DNA of 64,000 nt from Roseovarius sp. SCSIO 43702 (GTDB taxonomy: Bacteria > Pseudomonadota > Alphaproteobacteria > Rhodobacterales > Rhodobacteraceae). The number at the start of each line of letters is the position of its first letter. The first letter of the stretch is position 1. The notes beneath the pieces were generated by a model that worked only from the letters and a program-made list of their open reading frames with translations, was not told the origin of the DNA and searched no databases. Below are positions 25,416 through 34,278 of the stretch, one piece after another. A program made the position numbers and the translations under genes. The stretch lies in contig NZ_CP080623.1 in the NCBI RefSeq assembly GCF_019599045.1, positions 2,936,501 through 3,000,500 of the forward strand. Direction: 5' to 3'.

Positions 25416-26294
25416 TCACCCGCCCCCCGGCTTCCGGAACAGGCGCGTCTGGTCGAAGATGCGGTCCAGCTCCTCGTAGCGGTCGCGCGCCTCGGGCCAG
25501 CGCGCCTCCTGCACCGCCGCGATCATCGCCTCGAGAAGCATCATGGTCGCGATGTTGCTATCCCACCCCGAGGGGATCTCGACCCAGCAGGTGAAGGCAT
25601 GGTCGGCCACCCGCGCCACCGGCGATGTCCACTGGTCGGTGATCAGCACCACCTTCACCCCCCGTTCCGACGCCAGTTCCGCCAGCCGCAGCAGGTTCTG
25701 CTCGTAGCGGCGGATGTCGAAGATCAGGAGCGTATCGCCCGGCCCCATGTCGAGCACGTAATGCGGCCAGGTGGCGGCCGACGAGGTCATGTGGACGACC
25801 CCCGGCCGGATCGCCTGGAAATGGGTGAAGGCGTAATCGGCAAGGCTCCGGGTGATCCGCCCGCCGACCACGTATAGCTGCCCCTCGCTCCCGGCCAGAA
25901 GCGCCACCGATGCATCGAAACTCGCACTGTCCACATGCGAGAAGCTCTGCGCGAGGTTATGCGTCACCGCCTGCGCGAACCGGTTGAGCAGATGCGTCTC
26001 GGGCGCCTCGGTGGCCCAGGCCGCGCGGCGCTGCGTCGGACCGGACACCTTGGCCTGCAACTCGTCCAGCAGCGCGCGGTGGAACTGGGGAAATCCCTTG
26101 AACCCCAGCTTCTGGACCATGCGCGCGACCGTCGGGGTCGAGACATCCGCATTCGCCGCCACCTCGGTGATCGAGGCAAGCCCCGCACCGGGATAGTCCT
26201 GCAGGAGCGCGTTGGCGAACTTGCGCTCCGACGGCGTCAGCCCCTCGTATTCGGCGCGGATGAGGTCGCGGACACTGGGGCTTTTCTCTGGCAT
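25416..26294 (-). CDS. MurR/RpiR-family transcriptional regulator
   Basis: A 292-residue regulator with an N-terminal RpiR helix-turn-helix (LTPSERKFANALLQDYPGAG, then ASITEVAANADVSTPTVARM) and a C-terminal SIS domain (GQLYVVGGRITRSLADYAF, then GDTLLIFDIRRYEQNLL) that normally binds a phosphorylated or amino sugar. The ATG at 26294 fits the family N terminus; the frame is open 14 codons further. It is divergent from the catabolic operon that starts at 26382, with two operator-like palindromes between, so it very probably controls that operon. Confidence 0.92.
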   Translation of the reverse strand: MPEKSPSVRDLIRAEYEGLTPSERKFANALLQDYPGAGLASITEVAANADVSTPTVARMVQKLGFKGFPQFHRALLDELQAKVSGPTQRRAAWATEAPETHLLNRFAQAVTHNLAQSFSHVDSASFDASVALLAGSEGQLYVVGGRITRSLADYAFTHFQAIRPGVVHMTSSAATWPHYVLDMGPGDTLLIFDIRRYEQNLLRLAELASERGVKVVLITDQWTSPVARVADHAFTCWVEIPSGWDSNIATMMLLEAMIAAVQEARWPEARDRYEELDRIFDQTRLFRKPGGG

Positions 26295-26315
26295 CGGGAT
26301 GACCTGCGGCTCGCC

Positions 26316-26335
26316 TGTGTGAATATATTGACACA
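26316..26335. promoter_or_regulatory. Operator-like palindrome 1 (RpiR region)
   Basis: TGTGTGAATATATTGACACA is an 18-of-20 inverted repeat centred on AATATATT. It overlaps a TTGACA -35 box (26328-26333) pointing at the amidohydrolase/TRAP operon, and lies 22 bases upstream of the RpiR start, so one bound regulator could control both directions. Confidence 0.6.
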
Positions 26336-26347
26336 TCGCGCCCCGTG

Positions 26348-26363
26348 TGAAAACATTTTTTCA
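26348..26363. promoter_or_regulatory. Operator-like palindrome 2 (RpiR region)
   Basis: TGAAAA-CATT-TTTTCA is a perfect 6-bp inverted repeat (one-mismatch extension to GTGTGAAAA/TTTTCAGAC). It overlaps the place of the -10 box for the plus-strand operon. RpiR regulators commonly bind AT-rich palindromes with TGAAA half-sites, so this is a good operator candidate. Confidence 0.55.
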
Positions 26364-26381
26364 GACAGGGGAGGGAACGCG

Positions 26382-27173
26382 GTGCAAGACGCGGCGAAAC
26401 ACGATGAAATGCAGGCCGTGGAGCGCGTCAACACCGATGGCGCGGGGCCGGCGGTGATTCTCTGCGAACACGCCTCGAACCGTTTCCCGCCCGCCTTCGG
26501 GACGCTCGGCCTGTCCGAGGACGACCGCCAGAGCCACGCCGCCTGGGATCCGGGGGCGCGGGCCGTGGCGCTCGGGCTGTCGCGGGCGCTCGATGCGCCG
26601 CTCGTCGCCTCGACCGTTTCGCGGCTCGTCTATGATTGCAACCGTCCGCCCGACGCCCCCACCGCCATGCCCGCGCAGTCCGAGAAGATCGCCGTGCCGG
26701 GGAACGCCGGCATCGACCCCGCGGCGCAGCAGGCGCGCATCGACGCGGTCTACACCCCCTTCACCCGCGCCGTGACCGACCTGCTGGCCCGTCGCCGCGC
26801 GGCCGGTCGCCCCACCGCGCTCGTCACGATCCACAGTTTCACGCCCGTCTTCAACGACCGCCCCCGCGCGGTTGAGCTGGGCATCCTGCACGACAGCGAC
26901 ACCCGGCTCGCCGACGCGATGCTCGACATGGCGCACGCGCTGCCCCACCGCCGGATCGAGCGCAACGCGCCCTACGGCCCGCAGGACGGCGTCACCCACT
27001 CGCTGGCGCTCCACGCCCTGCCCAACGCGCTGCCGAACGTGATGATCGAGATCCGCAACGACCTGCTGCAAACCCCCGAGGACGAGACGGCCATCACCGG
27101 CGAGATCCTGACGCTCCTTCGGCCCGCCCTCGCGCGCGTGGGCCTGGACAGGGAGGGCGCGCAAGATGCCTAA
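26382..27173 (+). CDS. N-formylglutamate amidohydrolase-family enzyme
   Basis: A 263-residue HutG-like (PF05013) zinc hydrolase. Seen: VILCEHASNRFPPAFGTLGL, the RLVYDCNRPPDAPTAMP block, LVTIHSFTPVFNDRPR and MIEIRNDLL, all family landmarks. The family removes the formyl group from N-formylglutamate in histidine breakdown, but no hut genes are here. Its operon suggests a hydrolysis of another glutamate amide. GTG at 26382 is chosen because AGGGGAGGG lies just upstream; the ATG at 26409 would drop 9 residues. Its stop overlaps the TRAP small permease start by 8 bases. Confidence 0.85.
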   Translation: MQDAAKHDEMQAVERVNTDGAGPAVILCEHASNRFPPAFGTLGLSEDDRQSHAAWDPGARAVALGLSRALDAPLVASTVSRLVYDCNRPPDAPTAMPAQSEKIAVPGNAGIDPAAQQARIDAVYTPFTRAVTDLLARRRAAGRPTALVTIHSFTPVFNDRPRAVELGILHDSDTRLADAMLDMAHALPHRRIERNAPYGPQDGVTHSLALHALPNALPNVMIEIRNDLLQTPEDETAITGEILTLLRPALARVGLDREGAQDA

Positions 27174-27762
27174 GGCGATCCTCGGCTATATCCGCGGCAT
27201 CGACGCGATGAACCGCGTCATCGGGCGGATCACGATGTATCTCATCTTCGCGCTGATCGGCGTGCTGCTCTGGTCCTCGGTCTCCAAGACCTTCTTCGTC
27301 CCGTCGCTCTGGACGCTCGAGACCGCGCAATTCGTGATGGTGGCCTATTACGTGCTGGGCGGCCCCTACTCGATCCAGATGGGCTCGAACGTGCGGATGG
27401 ACCTCTTCTACGGATCGTGGTCGACGCACACCAAGGCCTGGGTGGACGCTTTCACGGTGCTCTTCCTCATGTTCTATCTTGGCGTCCTGTTCTACGGGGC
27501 CGTGGGCTCCACGGCCTATTCGCTGGGCTATTTCGGGACCGAACCCTTCTCGTTCTTCTGGGATCTCCTCGTCACCCTCGTCACCGACGGCGCCGATGCC
27601 GCGCGCGAGAAGATGGGCTACATGGAACGAAGCTCGACCGCGTGGCGGCCCTTCATCTGGCCGGTCAAGGCGATCCTCTGCGTGGGCGTCTTTCTCATGC
27701 TGCTTCAATGCCTTGCGGAGTTCTTCCGCGATATCGCACGCCTGCGCGGGGTGGAGGTCTGA
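27166..27762 (+). CDS. dctQ: TRAP transporter small permease subunit (DctQ)
   Basis: A 198-residue membrane protein with four helices typical of DctQ (MYLIFALIGVLLWSSVSKTFF, then TAQFVMVAYYVLGG). It completes the membrane domain with DctM. Overlaps the hydrolase gene upstream and the DctM start downstream (TGATG), so translation is coupled. Confidence 0.92.
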   Translation: MPKAILGYIRGIDAMNRVIGRITMYLIFALIGVLLWSSVSKTFFVPSLWTLETAQFVMVAYYVLGGPYSIQMGSNVRMDLFYGSWSTHTKAWVDAFTVLFLMFYLGVLFYGAVGSTAYSLGYFGTEPFSFFWDLLVTLVTDGADAAREKMGYMERSSTAWRPFIWPVKAILCVGVFLMLLQCLAEFFRDIARLRGVEV

Positions 27763-29084
27763 TGCCCTATGAAATGATCGCCCTGCTGATGTTCAGCTCG
27801 ATGATGCTGATGCTCCTGACCGGGCAGCGCGTCTTCGGCGCCATCGGCTTCGTGGGGGCGGTGGCGGGGCTGCTGCTGTGGGGCACCGGCGGGGTGGACG
27901 TGCCCTTCTCGGCGGCGATGAAGCTGATGAAATGGTATCCGCTGCTGACCTTGCCGATGTTCATCTTCATGGGCTACGTCCTCAGCGAAAGCCGCATCGC
28001 CGACGACCTCTACAAGATGTTCCACGTCTGGATGGGGCCGGTGAAGGGCGGCCTCGCCATCGGCACGATCGGCCTCATGGTGCTGATCTCGGCGATGAAC
28101 GGCCTTTCGGTGGCGGGCATGGCCATCGGCGCCACCATCGCCCTGCCCGAGCTTCTGCGCCGCGGCTATGACAAGATCATGGTGACGGGGGTGATCCAGG
28201 CGGGATCGTCCCTCGGCATTCTCGTCCCGCCTTCCGTGGTGCTCGTCCTCTACGCGATGATCGCGCGGCAACCGGTGGGTCAGCTCTGGCTCGCGGGCGT
28301 CATGCCGGGCCTGCTGATGGCCACGCTCTTTGTCATCTACATCTATGTCCGCTGCCGGATGCAGCCGCATCTCGGTCCGGTCCTGCCCGCCGAGGAACGC
28401 GATCTTCCCATGTCCGAGAAACTGCGCCTCCTGCGTGCGGGCCTCCTGCCGCTCATCATCTTCGCCACGATGATGATCCCTTTCGTCAAGGGCTGGACCT
28501 CGCTCGTCGAAAGCTCGGCCATCGGGGCGCTCGCGGCGTTCCTCGCGGCGGTGCTCAAGGGGCGCATGACCCGCGAAGTGTTCGAGAACTCGGTGCGCAA
28601 CACGCTGGGCATCTCGTGCATGTTCATGTGGATCATCCTCGCGGCCCTGGGCTTCGGCGCGATTTTCGACGGGCTGGGCGCCGTGAAGGCGATCGAGGAT
28701 CTCTTCACCACGCAACTCGGCCTCGGTCCCTGGGGCATCCTCATCCTGATGCAGCTCAGCTTCATCCTCATGGGCACGTTCCTCGACGACACCGCCATGC
28801 TGGTCATCGTGGCGCCGCTCTACGTGCCGCTCGTGGGTGAGCTCGGGTTCGACCTCATCTGGTATGGCGTGCTATACACGATCACGACCCAGATCGCCTA
28901 CATGACGCCGCCCTTCGGCTACAACCTCTTCCTGATGCGCGCCATGGCCCCGCCCGAGATCGGACTGCGCGACATCTACGTGTCGATCATCCCCTTCGTG
29001 CTGGTGATGGTGGGCGCGCTGTCACTCGTCATGATATTCCCGCAGATCGCGCTCTGGCTGCCCGAATACATCTACGGAAAATAA
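27762..29084 (+). CDS. dctM: TRAP transporter large permease subunit (DctM)
   Basis: A 440-residue polytopic protein of the DctM/TtdT family with about 12 helices. It shows the IQAGSSLGILVPPSVVLVLY block and the C-terminal ITTQIAYMTPPFGYNLFLMR block shared by these Na+-driven symporters. It forms the transport path of the TRAP system for an organic acid or amine-type solute. No fused small subunit is present. Confidence 0.95.
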   Translation: MPYEMIALLMFSSMMLMLLTGQRVFGAIGFVGAVAGLLLWGTGGVDVPFSAAMKLMKWYPLLTLPMFIFMGYVLSESRIADDLYKMFHVWMGPVKGGLAIGTIGLMVLISAMNGLSVAGMAIGATIALPELLRRGYDKIMVTGVIQAGSSLGILVPPSVVLVLYAMIARQPVGQLWLAGVMPGLLMATLFVIYIYVRCRMQPHLGPVLPAEERDLPMSEKLRLLRAGLLPLIIFATMMIPFVKGWTSLVESSAIGALAAFLAAVLKGRMTREVFENSVRNTLGISCMFMWIILAALGFGAIFDGLGAVKAIEDLFTTQLGLGPWGILILMQLSFILMGTFLDDTAMLVIVAPLYVPLVGELGFDLIWYGVLYTITTQIAYMTPPFGYNLFLMRAMAPPEIGLRDIYVSIIPFVLVMVGALSLVMIFPQIALWLPEYIYGK

Positions 29085-29136
29085 CCACCAAGAGCCCCGG
29101 CCAGGGGACGTCACCTCAACAAAGGAGAGAAGACCA

Positions 29137-30177
29137 ATGACCACGAGACGCAAGTTCCTCCAGACCGCCGGTGTCGGCGCCGTCGCGGCCCCGCTCGCCG
29201 CTCCCGCCATCGCCCAGTCCACGATCACGTGGCGCCTGCAAACCTATGCCGGCGCGGCGCTGGCCGAGCACGTGGCGAAACCCGCGATCGACATGTTCAA
29301 CAAGATCGCCGGCGACCGCATGCAGATCGAGCTCTACTTCGCCGATCAGCTCGTGCCCACGGGCGAGCTCTTCCGCGCCATGCAGCGCGGGACGATCGAC
29401 GCCGTCCAGTCGGACGACGATTCCATGGCCTCGCCCACCGAGGTCACGGTCTTCGGCGGCTACTTCCCCTTCGGTTGCCGCTACTCTCTCGACGTGCCGG
29501 TGCTCTTCAACGAATACGGGCTCGACGAGATCTGGAAGGAAGAATACGCCAAGGTCGGCGTGCAGCACATCTCGGCCGGTGCCTGGGATCCCTGCCACTT
29601 CGCCACGAAGGACCCGATCAACAGCCTTGCCGATCTCGAAGGCAAGCGCATCTTCACCTTCCCCACCGCCGGGCGCTTCATGTCGCAATTCGGCGTGGTG
29701 CCGGTGAACCTGCCCTGGGAGGATATCGAGGTCGCCGTCCAGACCGGCGAGCTTGACGGAATCGCGTGGTCCGGTATCACCGAGGACTACACCGTGGGCT
29801 GGGCCGACGTGACCAACTACTTCCTCACCAACAACATCTCGGGCGCCTGGATCGGCCATTTCTTCGCCAACCAGGGCCGCTGGGACGAACTGCCGGAGGA
29901 TCTCAAGACCCTCTTCAAGGTCTGCTGCGAACAGTCCCACTACTACCGCCAGCACTGGTACTGGGGCGGCGAGGCCAAGCTGCGCGTTAACGGCGACAAG
30001 CTCAAGCTGACCACCATCCCCGATGCCGAGTGGGAGAAGGTCGAGGAAGCCGCCGAAGTGTTCTGGGACGAGATCGCCGCCGAGTCCGAGGTGAAGGCCA
30101 AGGTGGTCGGCATCTTCAAGGAATACAACAAGACCATGCGCGAGGCAGGCCGCCCCTATCGCTACGGCGTGACCTGA
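29137..30177 (+). CDS. dctP: TRAP solute-binding protein (DctP-type)
   Basis: A 346-residue periplasmic binding protein with a twin-arginine signal (TTRRKFLQTAGVGAVAAPLA). The fold follows the DctP pattern (TYFPFG-like block, IGHFFANQGRWDEL near the end). The Tat signal is common for TAXI/DctP family proteins of this group. It delivers the solute to DctQM. Strong ribosome site AAAGGAGAGAAGACC. After it comes a cluster of three back-to-back hairpins before the ligase gene. Confidence 0.93.
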   Translation: MTTRRKFLQTAGVGAVAAPLAAPAIAQSTITWRLQTYAGAALAEHVAKPAIDMFNKIAGDRMQIELYFADQLVPTGELFRAMQRGTIDAVQSDDDSMASPTEVTVFGGYFPFGCRYSLDVPVLFNEYGLDEIWKEEYAKVGVQHISAGAWDPCHFATKDPINSLADLEGKRIFTFPTAGRFMSQFGVVPVNLPWEDIEVAVQTGELDGIAWSGITEDYTVGWADVTNYFLTNNISGAWIGHFFANQGRWDELPEDLKTLFKVCCEQSHYYRQHWYWGGEAKLRVNGDKLKLTTIPDAEWEKVEEAAEVFWDEIAAESEVKAKVVGIFKEYNKTMREAGRPYRYGVT

Positions 30178-30201
30178 TCGCATAGCCTGATCCGGCCCGG
30201 A

Positions 30202-30255
30202 CCCCGATCCGGGGCCTCCCTGACAGCACGGGAGGTCCCGGACCAGGTCCGGGAC
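30202..30255. repeat. Three consecutive inverted repeats after the TRAP genes
   Basis: In the 115-base gap between the binding protein and the ligase: CCCCG-ATC-CGGGG (30202-30214), CCTCCC...GGGAGG (30215-30220 with 30230-30235), and GTCCCGGACC-A-GGTCCGGGAC (30235-30255), a perfect 10-bp dyad. They could stabilise the 3' end of the binding-protein mRNA and lower readthrough. No U-tract follows, so it is not a classic terminator. Confidence 0.6.
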
Positions 30256-30292
30256 GGGCTTTCCCTGTTCAATCCCTATTCAAGAGGCCGCC

Positions 30293-31654
30293 ATGCCCGC
30301 ACAGCTCAGCTTCGATGATCTGAAATCCCGCGTCTCCGACGGCGACATCGACACCGTTCTCGTCTGCTTCGTGGACATGCAGGGCCGGCTCATGGGCAAA
30401 CGGTTCCACGCCGGGCATTTCGTGAACGGGGCCTACGAGGAAACGCATTGCTGCAACTACCTGCTCGCCACGGACCTGCCCATGTCGACCCCCTCGGGCT
30501 ACAAGGCGACCTCGTGGGAGCGCGGCTATGGCGATTACGTGATGAAGCCCGATCTTTCGACCCTGCGGCCCGTCCCATGGCTCGACGGCACGGTCATGGT
30601 GCTCTGCGACATCCTCGACCATCACACCCACGAGGACATCGCCCATTCCCCCCGCGCCATGCTCAAACGTCAGCTCGCGCGGCTGTCCGACATGGGGCTG
30701 GAGGCGATGATGGCCACCGAGCTCGAATTCTTCCTTTTCGAGAAAAGCCACGACGAGATTCGCAAATCCGGCTTCCGCGACCTGACCCCGATCTCGGGCC
30801 ATAACGAGGATTACCACATCCTCCAGACCACCAAGGAAGAACACGTGATGCGCCCGATCCGCAATCACCTCTGGACGGCGGGCATCCCGGTCGAGAACAC
30901 CAAGGGCGAGGCCGAGCTGGGCCAGGAAGAGCTCAACATCAAATACGCCCCCGCCCTCGACACGGCCGACTACCACACCATCGCCAAGCACGCGATCAAG
31001 GAGATCTCGTGGCAACAGGGCCACGCCGCCAGCTTCCTGCCCAAGCTCCACGCCGACAAGGTCGGAAGCTCGAGCCACATCCACCAGTCGCTCTGGCAGG
31101 GCGGCAAGCCCGCCTTCTTCGACGAGAGCGACGATCTGGGCATGTCGCAACTGATGAAACACTACATGGCCGGCCTCCTGAAATACGCGCCCGACTGCAC
31201 CTATTTCCTCGCGCCCTACATCAACAGCTACAAGCGGTTCCAGAAGGGCACTTTCGCGCCCACCCGCGTCATCTGGTCGGTGGACAACCGCACCGCGGGC
31301 TTCCGCCTCTGCGGCGACGGGACCAGGGCCATCCGTGTCGAGAACCGCATCGGCGGGTCGGACATCAACCCCTACCTCGCGATGGCCGCGCAACTGGCCG
31401 CCGGGATCAAGGGGATCGAGGACAAGCTCGAGCTGGCGCCCGCCTTCGCGGGCGACGCCTATGCCGACGACGCGGGCGCGATCCCCTCGACCCTGCGCGA
31501 CGCGCGCGAGGCGCTTCTGGGCTCGGACATGCTGCGCGCGGCCCTGGGCGACGAGGTGGTCGAGCACTACGCCCGCGCGGCCGAGGTCGAGATCGAGGAT
31601 TTCGACCGCGTGGTCACCGATTACGAGATCGCGCGCGGATTCGAACTGGCGTGA
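30293..31654 (+). CDS. Glutamine synthetase-like gamma-glutamyl ligase
   Basis: A 453-residue GlnA-fold enzyme. Seen: an N-terminal beta-Grasp region (VLVCFVDMQGRLMGKRF), the metal and ATP blocks (MATELEFFLFE, then KLHADKVGSSSHIHQSLW), and the RVENRIGGSDINPYLAMAA block. Such a GlnA-like protein next to alcohol and aldehyde dehydrogenases and a hydrolase resembles gamma-glutamyl amine ligases (PuuA, IpuC, GlnA4) rather than the ammonium-fixing GlnA. The residue pattern in the adenylylation region is not that of classical GlnA. The amine acceptor is not known. Confidence 0.85.
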   Translation: MPAQLSFDDLKSRVSDGDIDTVLVCFVDMQGRLMGKRFHAGHFVNGAYEETHCCNYLLATDLPMSTPSGYKATSWERGYGDYVMKPDLSTLRPVPWLDGTVMVLCDILDHHTHEDIAHSPRAMLKRQLARLSDMGLEAMMATELEFFLFEKSHDEIRKSGFRDLTPISGHNEDYHILQTTKEEHVMRPIRNHLWTAGIPVENTKGEAELGQEELNIKYAPALDTADYHTIAKHAIKEISWQQGHAASFLPKLHADKVGSSSHIHQSLWQGGKPAFFDESDDLGMSQLMKHYMAGLLKYAPDCTYFLAPYINSYKRFQKGTFAPTRVIWSVDNRTAGFRLCGDGTRAIRVENRIGGSDINPYLAMAAQLAAGIKGIEDKLELAPAFAGDAYADDAGAIPSTLRDAREALLGSDMLRAALGDEVVEHYARAAEVEIEDFDRVVTDYEIARGFELA

Positions 31655-31688
31655 TTCTGGATATTTCCGGCAAGATGAAGGACCTGCC

Positions 31689-33068
31689 ATGACGACCCTT
31701 CAATGTATCTCTCCCATCGACGGCACCGTATTCGCCGAACGCGAGACGCTCACGCCCGACGCCGCGTCCGACGCGGCGCGGCGCGCCCGGGCGGCGCAAC
31801 CCGCCTGGGCCGCGCGTCCGCTTCAGGAACGTATCGACCTCGTCATGGCGGCCGTCGCCGCCGTGGGCGCGATGAATGACGAGATCGTCCCCGAGCTCGC
31901 CCGCATGATGGGCCGCCCCGTCCGCTACGGCGGCGAATTCGGCGGCTTCGAGGAGCGCGCGAGCCACATGGCCCGGATCGCCGAGGAGGCGCTCGCCCCC
32001 ATCGAGGTGGGCGAGGACGCGCGTTTCAAGCGCTATATCAAGCGCATCCCGCAAGGTGTGGTCTTCGTCGTGGCGCCCTGGAACTATCCCTACATGACCG
32101 CGATCAACACCGTCGCGCCCGCGCTCATCGCCGGCAACACAGTGATCCTCAAGCACGCGACCCAGACCCTCCTGGTGGGCGAGCGCATGGCGCGGGCCTT
32201 CCATGGGGCGGGCATCCCCGAGGATGTCTTCCAGAACGTCTTCCTCGACCATGACACCACCTCGTCGCTCATCGCCTCGCGCGCCTTCGACTTCGTCAAC
32301 TTCACCGGCTCGGTCGGTGGCGGGAAGGCGATGGAGCGCGCGGCGGCGGGCACCTTCACCGGGGTCGGCACCGAGCTTGGCGGCAAGGATCCGGGCTATG
32401 TGATGGAGGACGCGGACCTCGACGCCGCGGTCGATACGCTGATCGACGGGGCGATGTTCAACGCCGGTCAATGCTGCTGCGGGATCGAGCGGATCTATGT
32501 CCACGAAAGCCTCTTCGACGCCTTCGTCGAGAAAGCGGTGGCGATCGTGAACGGCTACACGCTGGGCAACCCGCTCGACGAGGTGACGACGCTCGGGCCC
32601 ATGGCGCACAGACGGTTCGCCGACGAGGTGCGCGCGCAGATCGACGAGGCGGTCGGCATGGGCGCGAAGGCCCATATCGAGACCTTCGCGGCCGACGATG
32701 GCGGCGCCTATCTCAGCCCCCAGATCCTTACCAACGTGACCCACGAGATGCGCGTCATGCGCGACGAGAGTTTCGGCCCCGTCGTCGGCATCATGCCCGT
32801 CAAGGACGATGACGAGGCGATCCGCCTCATGAACGACAGCCAGTTCGGCCTCACCGCCTCGCTCTGGACGCGCGATCTTGCCCGTGCCGAAGCCGTGGGC
32901 GACCGGATCGAGACCGGCACCGTCTTCATGAACCGCGCCGACTATCTCGATCCCGGCCTCTGCTGGACCGGGTGCAAGGATACCGGGCGCGGCGGCGGCC
33001 TTTCGGTCATCGGCTATCACAATCTCACCCGTCCGAAATCCTACCATCTCAAGAAGGTGACATCATGA
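31689..33068 (+). CDS. Aldehyde dehydrogenase family protein
   Basis: A 459-residue NAD(P)-dependent enzyme. It has FVVAPWNYPYMTAINTVAPAL, the catalytic Glu in TELGGKDPGYV, the nucleophile loop FNAGQCCCGIERIYV, and the SFGPVVGIMPV block. It probably oxidises the aldehyde made by the alcohol dehydrogenase. Its stop overlaps the next gene start by 4 bases. Confidence 0.93.
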   Translation: MTTLQCISPIDGTVFAERETLTPDAASDAARRARAAQPAWAARPLQERIDLVMAAVAAVGAMNDEIVPELARMMGRPVRYGGEFGGFEERASHMARIAEEALAPIEVGEDARFKRYIKRIPQGVVFVVAPWNYPYMTAINTVAPALIAGNTVILKHATQTLLVGERMARAFHGAGIPEDVFQNVFLDHDTTSSLIASRAFDFVNFTGSVGGGKAMERAAAGTFTGVGTELGGKDPGYVMEDADLDAAVDTLIDGAMFNAGQCCCGIERIYVHESLFDAFVEKAVAIVNGYTLGNPLDEVTTLGPMAHRRFADEVRAQIDEAVGMGAKAHIETFAADDGGAYLSPQILTNVTHEMRVMRDESFGPVVGIMPVKDDDEAIRLMNDSQFGLTASLWTRDLARAEAVGDRIETGTVFMNRADYLDPGLCWTGCKDTGRGGGLSVIGYHNLTRPKSYHLKKVTS

Positions 33069-34210
33069 GCCTCGTCGGAAACTGGTCCTACCCCACCGCC
33101 ATCAAGTTCGGCCCCGGCCGGATCAAGGAGCTTCCCGATGCCTGCGCACAGGCGGGGATCACCAAACCCCTGCTCGTGACCGACAAGGGCCTTGCGGGCC
33201 TTCCGGTCACCGCGCAGGCGCTCGACATCCTCGACGCTGCGGGACTTGGGCGCGCGATCTTCTCCGAGGTGGACCCGAACCCCAACGAGATCAATCTCGA
33301 GGCCGGGGTCGAGGCCTACAAGTCGGGCGGCCATGACGGGGTCGTGGCCTTCGGTGGCGGCTCGGGGCTCGACCTGGGCAAGATGGTGGCCTTCATGGCG
33401 GGCCAGACGCGCCCCGTCTGGGATTTCGAGGATGTGGGCGACTGGTGGACCCGTGCCGATGCCGACGCGATCGCGCCGATCGTGGCGGTGCCCACGACCG
33501 CCGGCACCGGGTCTGAAGTCGGCCGCGCAAGCGTCATCACCAATTCGCAGACCCATGTGAAAAAGATCATCTTCCATCCTCTCGTCCTGCCCTCCGTCGT
33601 GATCTGCGATCCCGAACTGACCGTGGGCATGCCCAGGTTCATCACCGCGGGCACCGGTCTCGATGCCTTCGCGCATTGCGTCGAGGCGTTCTCGTCCCCG
33701 CATTATCACCCCATGAGCCAGGGCATCGCGCTCGAAGGGATGCGCCTCGTCATCGAGAACCTGCCCCGCGCCTACGAGGACGGCAGCGATATCGAGGCGC
33801 GCGCCAACATGATGAGCGCCGCCGCCATGGGTGCCACCGCCTTCCAGAAGGGGCTGGGCGCGATCCACGCCATGAGCCACCCCATCGGAGCCGTCTTCAA
33901 CACCCATCACGGCACCACGAACGCGGTCTGCATGCCCGCCGTTCTCGACCTCAACGCGCCCGCGATCGCCGACCGGTTCGACCGTGCCGCCTCCTATATC
34001 GGGGTCGAGGGCGGCTTCGACGGCTTCCGCACCTTCGTGCAGGAGTTCAACGACAGCTTCGGCATTCCGCGCAAGCTCTCCGAGATGGGGGTAAGCAAGA
34101 CCAGTATCGACGAGCTCGTGACCATGGCGCTCGACGATCCGTCCTGTGGCGGCAACCCCGTGCCACTGACCCGTGAAAACCTCCATCATCTGTTCGAGGC
34201 GACGATCTGA
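33065..34210 (+). CDS. Iron-containing alcohol dehydrogenase
   Basis: A 381-residue group III (iron-type) dehydrogenase. Seen: GGGSGLDLGKMVAF in the NAD domain, the PTTAGTGSEVGRASVI block, and metal ligands in DAFAHCVEAFSS, HAMSHPIGAVFN and THHGTTNA. It would oxidise a hydroxyl to an aldehyde for the aldehyde dehydrogenase encoded just upstream. Overlaps that gene by 4 bases and ends the operon. Confidence 0.93.
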   Translation: MSLVGNWSYPTAIKFGPGRIKELPDACAQAGITKPLLVTDKGLAGLPVTAQALDILDAAGLGRAIFSEVDPNPNEINLEAGVEAYKSGGHDGVVAFGGGSGLDLGKMVAFMAGQTRPVWDFEDVGDWWTRADADAIAPIVAVPTTAGTGSEVGRASVITNSQTHVKKIIFHPLVLPSVVICDPELTVGMPRFITAGTGLDAFAHCVEAFSSPHYHPMSQGIALEGMRLVIENLPRAYEDGSDIEARANMMSAAAMGATAFQKGLGAIHAMSHPIGAVFNTHHGTTNAVCMPAVLDLNAPAIADRFDRAASYIGVEGGFDGFRTFVQEFNDSFGIPRKLSEMGVSKTSIDELVTMALDDPSCGGNPVPLTRENLHHLFEATI

Positions 34211-34278
34211 GAGTCGCGCCAGGTGATGTCACCCTGACCGACCCGGGTTTCGATCGGGTTAACGCGGCGCGCTTGCGC

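Noticed and set aside
26382..27173. A histidine utilisation (hut) role for the amidohydrolase.
   Set aside because: No hutH, hutU, hutI or hutF nearby; the genes around it are TRAP, ligase and dehydrogenases.
34241..34259. Terminator after the alcohol dehydrogenase gene (ACCCG...CGGGT).
   Set aside because: Only a 5-bp stem, a 9-base loop and no T run follow.
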